Of a DNA stretch of 64,000 bases, positions 51,071-58,127 are shown in pieces. The stretch is taken from the NCBI GenBank assembly GCA_001767525.1, contig MELF01000005.1, forward strand, positions 45,867 to 109,866, read 5' to 3'. The stretch is from Acidobacteria bacterium RIFCSPLOWO2_12_FULL_68_19 (GTDB lineage: Bacteria > Acidobacteriota > Vicinamibacteria > Vicinamibacterales > UBA2999). The number at the start of each line of letters is the position of its first letter. Within the stretch, counting starts at the first letter, position 1. The translations under genes and the position numbers were made by a program. The notes beneath the pieces were generated by a model. The model saw nothing but the letters and a program-made list of their open reading frames with translations. It did no database searches and was not told where the DNA came from.

Positions 51071-51310
51071 CTATCCCCCTGACACCGGCGGCAGGAACGC
51101 CACCTCGTCGCCGTCGTGCACCGCAGCGGCCATGCGCGAGTACTCGGCGTTGACCGCCACCGACATCGTACGCTCGTACTCGCGCAGCGACGGCATTTCC
51201 GTCGTCAGCGCGTTCCAGACGGTCTGGACCGTCGCCTGCTCGGGCAGGTCGCGGACCAGCTCGCCGGCGCCGGCGAGGTCGCGGAGGCGCGCGAACAGCC
51301 GGACCCTCAC
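51071..51310 (-). CDS. moaD: molybdopterin synthase sulfur-carrier subunit
   Basis: A 79-aa ubiquitin-fold protein that ends in the required Gly-Gly (FLPPVSGG), the site of thiocarboxylation. The strand VRVRLFARLRDLAGAGE at the start and AVNAEYSRMAAAVHDGDEVA are typical. GTG 51310 overlaps the moaE stop (GTGA). With MoaE it converts cPMP to molybdopterin. Confidence 0.92.
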   Translation of the reverse strand: MRVRLFARLRDLAGAGELVRDLPEQATVQTVWNALTTEMPSLREYERTMSVAVNAEYSRMAAAVHDGDEVAFLPPVSGG

Positions 51311-51783
51311 GCGCACGCGACCCTCTGCGCGGCCCGCCGCGCCATTTCGTCGTCGGGGTCGGCGGTGGCGCCCTCCAGCCACACCTCGCCCCCCTCGAAG
51401 TGCTCCCGCTTCCAGATCGGCACGATCTGCTTCACCCGCTCGATGGCGTAGCGGCATGCGGCAAACGCGTCTGCCCGATGGGGCGATACCGCAGCGATGA
51501 CGATGCTCGCCTCGCCAATCTCGAGGCGCCCGATCCGGTGGTGGAGGCCGAGCCGCAGGTCCGGCCACGTCGCGCCGGCTTCGTCCACGATCCGCCGCAG
51601 CGCGCGGACGGCGAGCGGCTCGTACGCCTCGTACTCCAGGAATCGCACCGTGCGGCCCTGGTTGCGGTCGCGCACGAGGCCGGTGAACGTCGCCACGGCG
51701 CCGTCGCCGGCCGCGTTCGCCACCAGTTCGGCGGTCAGCGCCTCGAGATCGAGCCGATCCGCGGTCACTGCCACCAACGCCAT
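51307..51783 (-). CDS. moaE: molybdopterin synthase catalytic subunit
   Basis: A 158-aa subunit. VATFTGLVRDRNQGRTVRFL and the HHRIGRLEIGEASIVIAAVS block are visible. The C-terminal KQIVPIWKREHFEGGEVWLE contains the active-site Lys. ATG 51783 starts 4 nt after the thiD stop. No moaA, moaC or moeA is in the window; a MocA-like protein is at 60371. Confidence 0.94.
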   Translation of the reverse strand: MALVAVTADRLDLEALTAELVANAAGDGAVATFTGLVRDRNQGRTVRFLEYEAYEPLAVRALRRIVDEAGATWPDLRLGLHHRIGRLEIGEASIVIAAVSPHRADAFAACRYAIERVKQIVPIWKREHFEGGEVWLEGATADPDDEMARRAAQRVACA

Positions 51784-51787
51784 GGAT

Positions 51788-52597
51788 TCAGTATAGCGTC
51801 CAGAAATGGTTCATCGGGGCGTGCCCGCGGCCAAGGGCTGGAGCAGACCTAATCGCACCGGCCACGTACTGCTGGACCAGTGGCACGGCGTCGCCCAGCG
51901 GCGTTCCCAGGGCGAGCCGGGCGGCGAGCGCGGCGGCAAAGGTGCAGCCGGTGCCGTGCGTGCCGCGGCCGGCGACCCGCTCGGCGCGACATTCGACGAA
52001 TCGGTCGCCGTCGTAGACGAGGTCGACGATGTCGGGCGACGCGAGGTGTCCACCCTTCACGATCACGGCCGATGCGCCGAGCGCGACAATGCGCCGCGCC
52101 GCCGTCCGGCGGTCCGCGTCAGAGGTAATCGTCATCCCGGCCAGCGCCTCGGCTTCCGGGATGTTCGGCGTCACGACGAAAGCCCGCCGGACCAGCTCGG
52201 CTCGCATCGCCGCCAGCGCCTCCTCGTCGACGAGGCGGTGGCCGCTCGTGGCCATCATCACCGGGTCGACGACGAGCAGTGGGATCTCCAGGTCCGCGAT
52301 CGCCGCCGCGACGGCTTCGACGATCGCCGCCGTCGGGAGCATTCCGGTCTTGGCGGCGTGCACGCCGATGTCGGAGACGACCGCTTCGATTTGCGCGGTG
52401 ACGAGGTCTGCCGAGAGCGGTTGGAAGCCGGTGACGCCGACGGTGTTCTGCGCGGTCACCGCCGTGATGGCGCTGACGCCGTACACGCCGTGGGCGGCGA
52501 ACGTCTTGAGGTCGGCCTGGATGCCGGCTCCGGCGCTCGAATCGCTGCCGGCGATGGTCAACGCGACGCGCGGGGGCGCTAGAAGATGCGATGCCAC
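51788..52597 (-). CDS. thiD: hydroxymethylpyrimidine kinase / phosphomethylpyrimidine kinase
   Basis: A 269-aa ribokinase-fold enzyme of thiamine synthesis. ALTIAGSDSSAGAGIQADLK (about 14-33), DPVMMATSGHRL, VTPNIPEAEAL and GRGTHGTGCTFAAALAARLA with the anion hole are all conserved. GTG 52597 is the start nearest the conserved N-terminus. Just upstream is a 24-nt imperfect tandem repeat. It phosphorylates HMP and HMP-P. Confidence 0.93.
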   Translation of the reverse strand: MASHLLAPPRVALTIAGSDSSAGAGIQADLKTFAAHGVYGVSAITAVTAQNTVGVTGFQPLSADLVTAQIEAVVSDIGVHAAKTGMLPTAAIVEAVAAAIADLEIPLLVVDPVMMATSGHRLVDEEALAAMRAELVRRAFVVTPNIPEAEALAGMTITSDADRRTAARRIVALGASAVIVKGGHLASPDIVDLVYDGDRFVECRAERVAGRGTHGTGCTFAAALAARLALGTPLGDAVPLVQQYVAGAIRSAPALGRGHAPMNHFWTLY

Positions 52598-52610
52598 TGC
52601 GGTCGTTGGT

Positions 52611-52682
52611 GCAATCCGACTGCCGCTTGTCGGGGCAATCCTACGGTCGGGTGTCGATGCGATCTCCCTGTCGGGTGTCGGT
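52611..52682. repeat. three imperfect 24-nt tandem repeats at the bioY-thiD junction
   Basis: Units begin at 52611 (GCAATCCGAC), 52635 (GCAATCCTAC) and 52659 (GCGATCTCCC), each ending in TGTCGG- or GTGTCG-like sequence. They cover the last codons and stop of bioY and the thiD leader. In the thiD frame they read as 8-residue repeats (TPDREIAS, TPDRRIAP, TSGSRIAP). Confidence 0.6.
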
Positions 52683-53285
52683 CCGGCCGAGCAGCGCCCA
52701 GAATCCCGGGAGGATGCCGGCCGCCGCGAGCAGCTTGACCACGTCGGAGGCGACAAACGGATAGGCGCCGGCAGAGAGCGCCGCCCGCAGGCCGATCCGC
52801 GCGTCAGCCGAGATTGGCGAGGTGAAATAGGCGAGCCACGCCACTCCGCAGCCGTAAACGACGACAAGTCCGAGGAGCATCGCCAGCACCGAGGTGAGAT
52901 ACCGCCGATCGAAACCGCGCTCCGCGAGATATCCGACCAGGAACGCCGCAACCGGATACGACAGCAGATAGCCGGCGGTGGGACCGACGAGGCGAAGCGC
53001 CCCTGGTGGCAGGGTGGCGGACGCGGCAAAGACCGGCAGCCCCACGATGCCGGCCGTCAGATACGCAAGCTGGCTGGCCATCCCCAGTCGCGGGCCGAGC
53101 GCCAGGCCTCCGAGCAGCACGACCATCGGCTGAAAGGTGAGCGGCACCGCGGTGAAGGGGAGCGGCGCACTGACCTGTGCGGCGGCAGCCGTGAGGGCGG
53201 CGACAAAGAGTACCGCGGCCGCCCGCACCGCCCCGAGCGGCGCCTCGCGGCGCGCCACCAGCGCGTCGACGAATGTGGGATGCAT
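52641..53285 (-). CDS. bioY: biotin transporter substrate-binding subunit BioY
   Basis: A 214-aa ECF-transporter S-component with about six helices. The BioY hallmarks are SAPLPFTAVPLTFQPMVVLL, GLPVFA, and GPTAGYLLSYPVAAFLVGYL. ATG 53285 is only 8 nt downstream of a TACAAT (53294-53299), suggesting a leaderless start. It imports biotin with EcfT/EcfA encoded elsewhere. Confidence 0.93.
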   Translation of the reverse strand: MHPTFVDALVARREAPLGAVRAAAVLFVAALTAAAAQVSAPLPFTAVPLTFQPMVVLLGGLALGPRLGMASQLAYLTAGIVGLPVFAASATLPPGALRLVGPTAGYLLSYPVAAFLVGYLAERGFDRRYLTSVLAMLLGLVVVYGCGVAWLAYFTSPISADARIGLRAALSAGAYPFVASDVVKLLAAAGILPGFWALLGRTDTRQGDRIDTRP

Positions 53286-53305
53286 CAGACGCGATTGTAC
53301 CGTAT

Positions 53306-53318
53306 GGGGTCAGACCCC
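53306..53318. repeat. GGGGTC-A-GACCCC palindrome
   Basis: A 13-nt near-perfect palindrome between two same-strand genes (bioY and the methyltransferase). The same word is common as a dispersed intergenic palindrome in other bacterial genomes. Only this copy was noticed here. Confidence 0.45.
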
Positions 53319-53332
53319 GGTGACGGGGCGAC

Positions 53333-53995
53333 TCAAGGTTGCCGGCCGAGTACCAGCAAATACTGATAGGGCAGATTCTGCCGCGCGAGTACGCGCAAGC
53401 CGGCGGAGAGCGCGTCCTTTTCCACGCTCTCGCTGTCGACGCGCGCGCCTTCCGACGGTGCGGGGCCGGGGCCCCCGCGGCCCGGGTTGTAGTTGACGAT
53501 GCCGACGCGGCCACCCGGCTTCAGCGCTTCCGCGATGTTGCGGAGGAAGGCGACGCGATCGTCCACCTCCGGATAGACGTCCACCGCGAGCACTGCATCG
53601 AGCGATCGCGCGGGCAGGTTCGACGAGCTGCGCGATCCGAGGCGCGTCTCCACGTTCCGCAGCCCTTCGCGGGCGACGCGGCGGCGGATTGCTGCGAGCA
53701 TCTGCGGCTGCACGTCCTGCGCGTAGACGGCTCCACTCGGGCCGACGCGACGGGCGAGACGGATGGTGAACCAGCCGGCGCCGGCCCCGATGTCGGCCAC
53801 CGCCGCGCCATCCGCGATGCCGAGCACGTCCATGATCTCGTCGGGCTTCTGCCAGGCCTCCCGGTCGGGTCCTTCGAGCAGGCCGAGATCGTGAGGCGGA
53901 AACAAGCGCCCCGACCGGCCGTCGACAGACTGCGCGTCGGAGCCAGTCTGAAGGCCCATCCCGACGAAGACGGCCACCAGCAGGACGGTTCTCAC
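53333..53995 (-). CDS. exported class I SAM-dependent methyltransferase-like protein
   Basis: A 220-aa product from GTG 53995. A signal peptide is predicted (RTVLLVAVFVGMGLQTGSDA, about 2-21). The SAM-binding motif VADIGAGAGWFTIRLARRVG is at about 66-85, the acidic end of strand 2 is AVYAQDV, and the motif IV-like AVLAVDVYPEVDD follows. Its start overlaps the stop of the 54-aa gene upstream. SAM is normally cytosolic, so an exported enzyme of this type is unusual. The signal could be a membrane anchor, or the SAM fold may have been repurposed. Confidence 0.75.
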   Translation of the reverse strand: MRTVLLVAVFVGMGLQTGSDAQSVDGRSGRLFPPHDLGLLEGPDREAWQKPDEIMDVLGIADGAAVADIGAGAGWFTIRLARRVGPSGAVYAQDVQPQMLAAIRRRVAREGLRNVETRLGSRSSSNLPARSLDAVLAVDVYPEVDDRVAFLRNIAEALKPGGRVGIVNYNPGRGGPGPAPSEGARVDSESVEKDALSAGLRVLARQNLPYQYLLVLGRQP

Positions 53996-54156
53996 CGCTC
54001 TATCTCGCCGGCGATGTCGGAACCGTCGCCTCGCGCAGGATCGTCAACAGTCCGACTGAAGAGTTGTCGCCGGCCCCAGGCGGTCTGGATTCCGTGGTAG
54101 GCGAAGGCGAGAACGGGATGTTCACCGAGAGGACCGCGCTCGATTCGAAGTTCCAT
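53992..54156 (-). CDS. small (54-aa) protein coupled to the methyltransferase
   Basis: ATG 54156 to TGA 53992. The sequence starts MELRIERGPLGEHPVLAFAY, continues HGIQTAWGRRQLFSRTVDDP and ends in IAGEIER. The stop overlaps the methyltransferase GTG by 2 nt (GTGA). TATAAT on the minus strand at 54179-54174 lies about 18 nt upstream. No family recognised. The aromatic and charged mix and the coupling argue for a real small protein. Confidence 0.55.
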   Translation of the reverse strand: MELRIERGPLGEHPVLAFAYHGIQTAWGRRQLFSRTVDDPARGDGSDIAGEIER

Positions 54157-54187
54157 GTGGCGCCGGCCCCTCAATTATACTGCTCGA

Positions 54188-55729
54188 ATGGGCTCTGCCT
54201 TCTTCGACAGCCTGCTCACGCTCATCGTCAGAACCTCGACCGATCTGCCGCCCGACGTCCGCGCGGCGATGAAGGTGGCGATGGCGGTGGAGCCGGCCGG
54301 CACCCGGTCGGCGCAGGCGTTGTCGATCGTCGCGCAGAACATCGATCAGGCAGCCGACTGCGAGGGAGCGATCTGCCAGGACACCGGGATGCCGACCTTC
54401 GAGATCAAGGTTCCGGTCGGGGCCAATCAGATCGTCATGGAGCACCAGATCCTCGACGCCGTGGCCGAGGCGACGCGCCGCGGGAAGCTCCGGCCCAATT
54501 CCGTCGATTCGATTACCGGCGAGAATTCCGGGACGAATCTGGGGGCGGGAACGCCGATCGTGCACTTCGAGCAGTGGGAGCGCGATGACATCGAGGTGCG
54601 ACTCATCCTGAAGGGCGGCGGTTGCGAGAACATGAACGCGCAGTACGCACTGCCCGTGGAACTGCAGGGGCTCGGTCGCGCCGACCGTACGCTCGAAGGC
54701 GTCCGAAAGTGCATCCTCCACGCGGTCTGGAACGCGCAGGGCAAGGGGTGCGCACCGGGCGCGGTGGGTGTCTGTATTGGCGGAGACCGAACCTCCGGAT
54801 ACGTCCACGCGAAGGAGCAGCTCTTCCGCACGCTCGACGACATCAATCCGGATCCGCGGCTCGCCGAGCTCGAGGCGTCGATCATGGGCGAGGTGAACAG
54901 GCTCGGAATCGGTACGATGGGATTCGGCGGACGCACATCGCTCATCGGGTGCAAGATCGGTGCGCTCAATCGGCTGCCCGCCAGTTTCTTCGTGTCGATC
55001 GCGTACGACTGCTGGGCCTTCCGCCGCCTCGGCGTCGTGCTCGACGGAGGAACCGGCGAGATCACCAGGTGGCTCTATCGCGATCCCGCGACACCCGTCG
55101 CCGCGATGGCGGATCAGGCGGGCTTCCAGCGGACGGGACGGGAAGTGCGCCTCCAGACGCCGTTGACCGAGGCGCAGGTGCGCGCGCTCGAGGTCGGCGA
55201 CGTGGTGCTCGTGTCGGGTCGCGTCAATACCGGCCGCGATGCGGTACATGCCCATCTGATGAAGCACGAGCCGCCGGTCGACCTCAACGGTTCCGTCCTG
55301 TACCACTGCGGTCCGGTGGTGGTGAAGGAGGGCGGTGAATGGAAGGTTACCGCGGCCGGCCCGACGACGAGTATCCGCGAGGAGCCGTACCAGGCTGACA
55401 TCATCCGGCGCTACGGCGTGCGCGTCGTCATCGGCAAGGGCGGCATGGGGGCAAGAACGCTCGCGGCGTTGAAGGAGGCCGGCGCGGTATATCTCAACGC
55501 CGTCGGGGGCGCCGCACAGTTCTACGCGCGGACTATCGGCCGCGTGGACGGTGTGTCGCTCCTGGAGTTCGGCACGCCGGAAGCGATGTGGCACCTCCAG
55601 GTGAGCGATTTTCCCGCTATCGTCACCATGGACGCCCACGGCAACAGCCTGCATCGGGACCTCGAGCGGCAATCGCTTGAGGTGCTGTCGACGATGGCCG
55701 TGACCCCAGCGCCCCAAAAATTGGAATAA
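54188..55729 (+). CDS. fumarate hydratase class I (Fe-S dependent, fused alpha/beta)
   Basis: A 513-aa iron-sulfur fumarase interconverting fumarate and malate. 4Fe-4S ligand Cys residues are expected in ICQDTGMPTFE (about 57), GGGCENMN (about 147) and the segment around CIGGDRTSGY. A C-terminal beta-type domain (GGMGARTLAALKEAGAVYLN) follows in the same chain. ATG 54188 lies 6 nt after a TATACT. The gene is divergent from the small-protein/methyltransferase pair, whose -10 overlaps this one. Confidence 0.93.
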   Translation: MGSAFFDSLLTLIVRTSTDLPPDVRAAMKVAMAVEPAGTRSAQALSIVAQNIDQAADCEGAICQDTGMPTFEIKVPVGANQIVMEHQILDAVAEATRRGKLRPNSVDSITGENSGTNLGAGTPIVHFEQWERDDIEVRLILKGGGCENMNAQYALPVELQGLGRADRTLEGVRKCILHAVWNAQGKGCAPGAVGVCIGGDRTSGYVHAKEQLFRTLDDINPDPRLAELEASIMGEVNRLGIGTMGFGGRTSLIGCKIGALNRLPASFFVSIAYDCWAFRRLGVVLDGGTGEITRWLYRDPATPVAAMADQAGFQRTGREVRLQTPLTEAQVRALEVGDVVLVSGRVNTGRDAVHAHLMKHEPPVDLNGSVLYHCGPVVVKEGGEWKVTAAGPTTSIREEPYQADIIRRYGVRVVIGKGGMGARTLAALKEAGAVYLNAVGGAAQFYARTIGRVDGVSLLEFGTPEAMWHLQVSDFPAIVTMDAHGNSLHRDLERQSLEVLSTMAVTPAPQKLE

Positions 55730-55767
55730 CTCTTTATGTCACAGCAACTTAAAAGCGACGACCGGGC

Positions 55768-55796
55768 TTGTGTGGGTCGGTGGCGGAGCTTATAAT
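55768..55796 (+). promoter_or_regulatory. promoter of the IscA/ErpA-type gene
   Basis: TTGTGT (55768-55773), a 17-nt spacer and a perfect TATAAT (55791-55796). The leader to GTG 55819 is about 16-20 nt and contains GAGGAG. Confidence 0.65.
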
Positions 55797-55818
55797 TCAG
55801 GACGAGGAGATTCCAGAC

Positions 55819-56142
55819 GTGATTCAAGTGTCCCCCACGGCTGCATCGAAGATCAACGAGCTGCTTGCCGAGGAAGGCAAGACGGGCAGCGGCCTGCGCG
55901 TGTTCGTGCAGGGCGGCGGCTGCTCCGGATTCCAGTACGGGCTGATGATCGAGGAAGACGGCGGCGCCGGCGACCAGGTGTTCGAGTCCAACGGCGTGAA
56001 GCTCTTCATCGACCCGGTCAGCATCAGCTATCTCCGCGGCGCCGAAGTCGACTTCGTCGATACCGTGACGGGCGGCGGCTTCACGATCAGGAACCCGAAC
56101 GCAGTCTCGACCTGCGGGTGCGGCCAGTCCTTCACGACGTAA
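55819..56142 (+). CDS. iron-sulfur cluster insertion protein, ErpA/IscA A-type carrier
   Basis: A 107-aa scaffold. The three cluster-binding Cys residues are in GGGCSGFQYGLM (about 35) and CGCGQSF (about 100 and 102). PTAASKINELL and GAEVDFVDTVTGGGFTIRNPN are typical. GTG 55819 has GAGGAG upstream. ErpA, IscA and SufA cannot be separated reliably from sequence alone. Its neighbours include an Fe-S fumarase and an iron-sensing Fur fusion. Confidence 0.9.
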   Translation: MIQVSPTAASKINELLAEEGKTGSGLRVFVQGGGCSGFQYGLMIEEDGGAGDQVFESNGVKLFIDPVSISYLRGAEVDFVDTVTGGGFTIRNPNAVSTCGCGQSFTT

Positions 56143-56156
56143 ACCCGCGTGTAAGG

Positions 56157-56233
56157 CAATGGTCGACAGGCGAGGGCTCGAAGGCTGCTGTTACCGCCGA
56201 CTTCTTGCCCGCTGACCTTCGATCTTTGACCGA
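56157..56233. repeat. heptad quasi-repeats upstream of the Fur fusion
   Basis: Eleven consecutive 7-nt blocks can be drawn from 56157. The clear ones are CGACAGG, CGAGGGC, TCGAAGG at 56164-56184 and TGACCTT, CGATCTT, TGACCGA at 56213-56233, which are roughly inverse to the first set. They fill the gap between the IscA-type gene and the Fur-ferritin gene. Confidence 0.45.
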
Positions 56234-56235
56234 AC

Positions 56236-57213
56236 GTGACTACGCTCCCTGACCTGACCCGGCTGAAGCCGATCGGAGGCAAGCGGTCGAACAAGCGGGA
56301 CCAGATCGTCAACGTCTTCCTTCGCCAGGAAGGGCACCTCAGCGCCGACGATCTGGTCGACCTCATCCGCCGCGAAGACCACCGGATCAGCCGCGCCACC
56401 GTCTACCGCACGCTGCAGTGGATGGTCGACGCCGGTATCGCCCGGAAGGTCGATTTCGGCGAGGGGCGTTTTCGCTTCGAGCACTCGTATCGCCAGCCGC
56501 GTCACTTCCATCTCATCTGCAAGAGCTGCAGTCGTTCGTACGAGTTCCTGAGCTCGGACATCGAGGCGCTCGTCGAGGAAGTGGCGGCGGCGAGAAGCTT
56601 TGCAGCCTCGCAGAGCGTGGTTCAGATCTACGGGACGTGCGAGGAGTGCCGGACCGGCCGGCATTCCTCGCAGGATGACGGTCGCAAGACGCTGCTGTTC
56701 GCCCGGGACGCCCTGCGCATCGCGATTGCGACCGAGCGCAGCGGCCTCGAGTTCTACACCCGTGCGGCGCGGCTGACACGCGACATGCGCGGCCGCAAGG
56801 TGTTCGAGGACCTCGCGGCGGAGGAGAAGGAACACCTGGGCAAGCTCGAAGTGCGCTACGGCGAGCTGCTCCAGCGGGACCCGCAGCTCGAGTCGCGGCC
56901 GACGTTCCTCTTCTTCAAGGGTGCCGCAAATGGGCTGTTCGCCGAAGGGGCCGAACGCCTGCGCCAGGGGATCAACGACCAGCAGGCTCTCATGATCGGC
57001 ATCCGCTGCGAGCGCGGATCGCACCGCTTCTTCAAGAAGTACGGAGATCGGTTCGAGGATTCCGAAGGCAAGCAAATCTTCCTGGAGTTCGCCGACGAGG
57101 AGCGCCAGCACCTGGAGCTGCTGATTCGCGAGTACCGCGGGCTCGTCAAGCGCCAGGGACGCACGCGACGGTCCGCGCGGCAGGGGCCACCGGCCGCGCG
57201 CGCCGCGCGGTGA
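56236..57213 (+). CDS. Fur-family repressor fused to a ferritin-like (rubrerythrin-type) domain
   Basis: A 325-aa product from GTG 56236. Residues about 1-85 are the winged helix (HLSADDLVDLIRREDHRISR, ATVYRTLQWMVDAG). Residues about 86-140 are the Fur dimer domain with Cys pairs CKSC and CEEC and HFHLIC metal residues. After a 10-residue linker, residues about 150-310 form a four-helix ferritin-like bundle, with E-x2-H repeats in EEKEHLGKLE and DEERQHLELLIREY and conserved Glu in TERSGLEFY and ERGSHRFFKK. A di-iron sensor or storage module on a metal repressor is inferred. The stop overlaps the PHP gene start. Confidence 0.85.
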   Translation: MTTLPDLTRLKPIGGKRSNKRDQIVNVFLRQEGHLSADDLVDLIRREDHRISRATVYRTLQWMVDAGIARKVDFGEGRFRFEHSYRQPRHFHLICKSCSRSYEFLSSDIEALVEEVAAARSFAASQSVVQIYGTCEECRTGRHSSQDDGRKTLLFARDALRIAIATERSGLEFYTRAARLTRDMRGRKVFEDLAAEEKEHLGKLEVRYGELLQRDPQLESRPTFLFFKGAANGLFAEGAERLRQGINDQQALMIGIRCERGSHRFFKKYGDRFEDSEGKQIFLEFADEERQHLELLIREYRGLVKRQGRTRRSARQGPPAARAAR

Positions 57214-58127
57214 CCCTTCGGCGGGCTCAGGGTCGCCACGGTCCTTCGATAGGCTCAGGGTCGCCCCGAGCAGCGCCGAGGGGCGAGCGGCGTCGAAGGG
57301 CGATCGATCTCCACCTTCACACCACCGCCTCCGACGGCCGCTGCACGCCACGGGAGGTCGTCGAACGAGCGTCTCGCGCCGGTCTTACGGTCATCGCGAT
57401 CACGGACCACGACACGACCGCCGCAGTCGACGAGGTGCGTCGCCTCGCGCCCGAGCACGGGATCGAGGCGGTCAGCGGCATTGAAATCACCGCAATCGAG
57501 AGCGGTCGAGACATCCACATCCTGGGCTATTTCCTGGACCCGCGGCATGAGGGGCTCGGTCGCTTTCTCGCGGCGCAGCGTCGGGCGCGGCTGGCCCGTC
57601 TCGAAGCGATTGGCGAGCGGCTGGCCGCGCTCGGCATGCCGGTGAACCTTCAGCCGATCGTGGAGCACGCGGCGGCCGACAGCCGCCGCTCGTTCGGACG
57701 CCCGCTCGTCGCGCGCGCCATGATCGACGCGGGCTACGTCGTCGACACACGGGAAGCGTTCGACCGCTGGCTCGGTGCCGATTGCCCTGCGTTCGTACCC
57801 CGCGCCGGGGCCGTGCCAGAGGCCGTCATCGAGATCATTCACGACGCCGGCGGCCTCGCCTCGCTCGCGCACCCCGGCAAGCTGCGCGTCGAGCCGCGGG
57901 TTGGTCCGCTCAAAGACGCCGGGCTCGATGCGATCGAGGCGTTCCATCCCGACCATGACGCCCTCCTCGTCGAGAAGTACATCCTGGTAGCCAGGGAGCG
58001 GCGGTTGCTGGTGACGGGCGGCTCCGATTTCCACGGCGACCCGGCGCATGGGCTGGAGCCGGGGTCTGTGACGATGCCGGCCGCCGAGTTCGATCGCCTG
58101 TGCGCGCGCCTCCATGACCGACCGTGA
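57210..58127 (+). CDS. PHP-domain metal-dependent phosphoesterase
   Basis: A 305-aa protein. Metal motifs are AIDLHLHTTASDG (about 31-43), ITDHDTT, SGIEIT, LAHPGKL and GGSDFHGDP, a complete PHP set like that of the TrpH/RNase AM group, which hydrolyses nucleoside bisphosphates and RNA 5' ends. The only usable start is GTG 57210 overlapping the Fur stop. Residues 2-29 are encoded by a REP-like element and look non-native. The core enzyme starts at about residue 30. Confidence 0.85.
   Translation: MTLRRAQGRHGPSIGSGSPRAAPRGERRRRAIDLHLHTTASDGRCTPREVVERASRAGLTVIAITDHDTTAAVDEVRRLAPEHGIEAVSGIEITAIESGRDIHILGYFLDPRHEGLGRFLAAQRRARLARLEAIGERLAALGMPVNLQPIVEHAAADSRRSFGRPLVARAMIDAGYVVDTREAFDRWLGADCPAFVPRAGAVPEAVIEIIHDAGGLASLAHPGKLRVEPRVGPLKDAGLDAIEAFHPDHDALLVEKYILVARERRLLVTGGSDFHGDPAHGLEPGSVTMPAAEFDRLCARLHDRP
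57211..57303 (+). repeat. REP-like element forming the PHP N-terminus
   Basis: It contains two 23-nt direct copies, starting at 57215 and 57243 (CCTTCGGCGGGCTCAGGGTC and CCTTCGATAGGCTCAGGGTC, each followed by GCC). Then come CCCGAGC, GGGGCGAGC and the inverse GTCGAAGGG at 57292-57300. It shares words with the ddl insertion at 10768-10860. Confidence 0.7.

Noticed and set aside
52641..53300. Thiamine or biotin riboswitch before bioY-thiD
   Set aside because: The bioY start appears leaderless, leaving no room for an aptamer; no THI-box sequence was seen.
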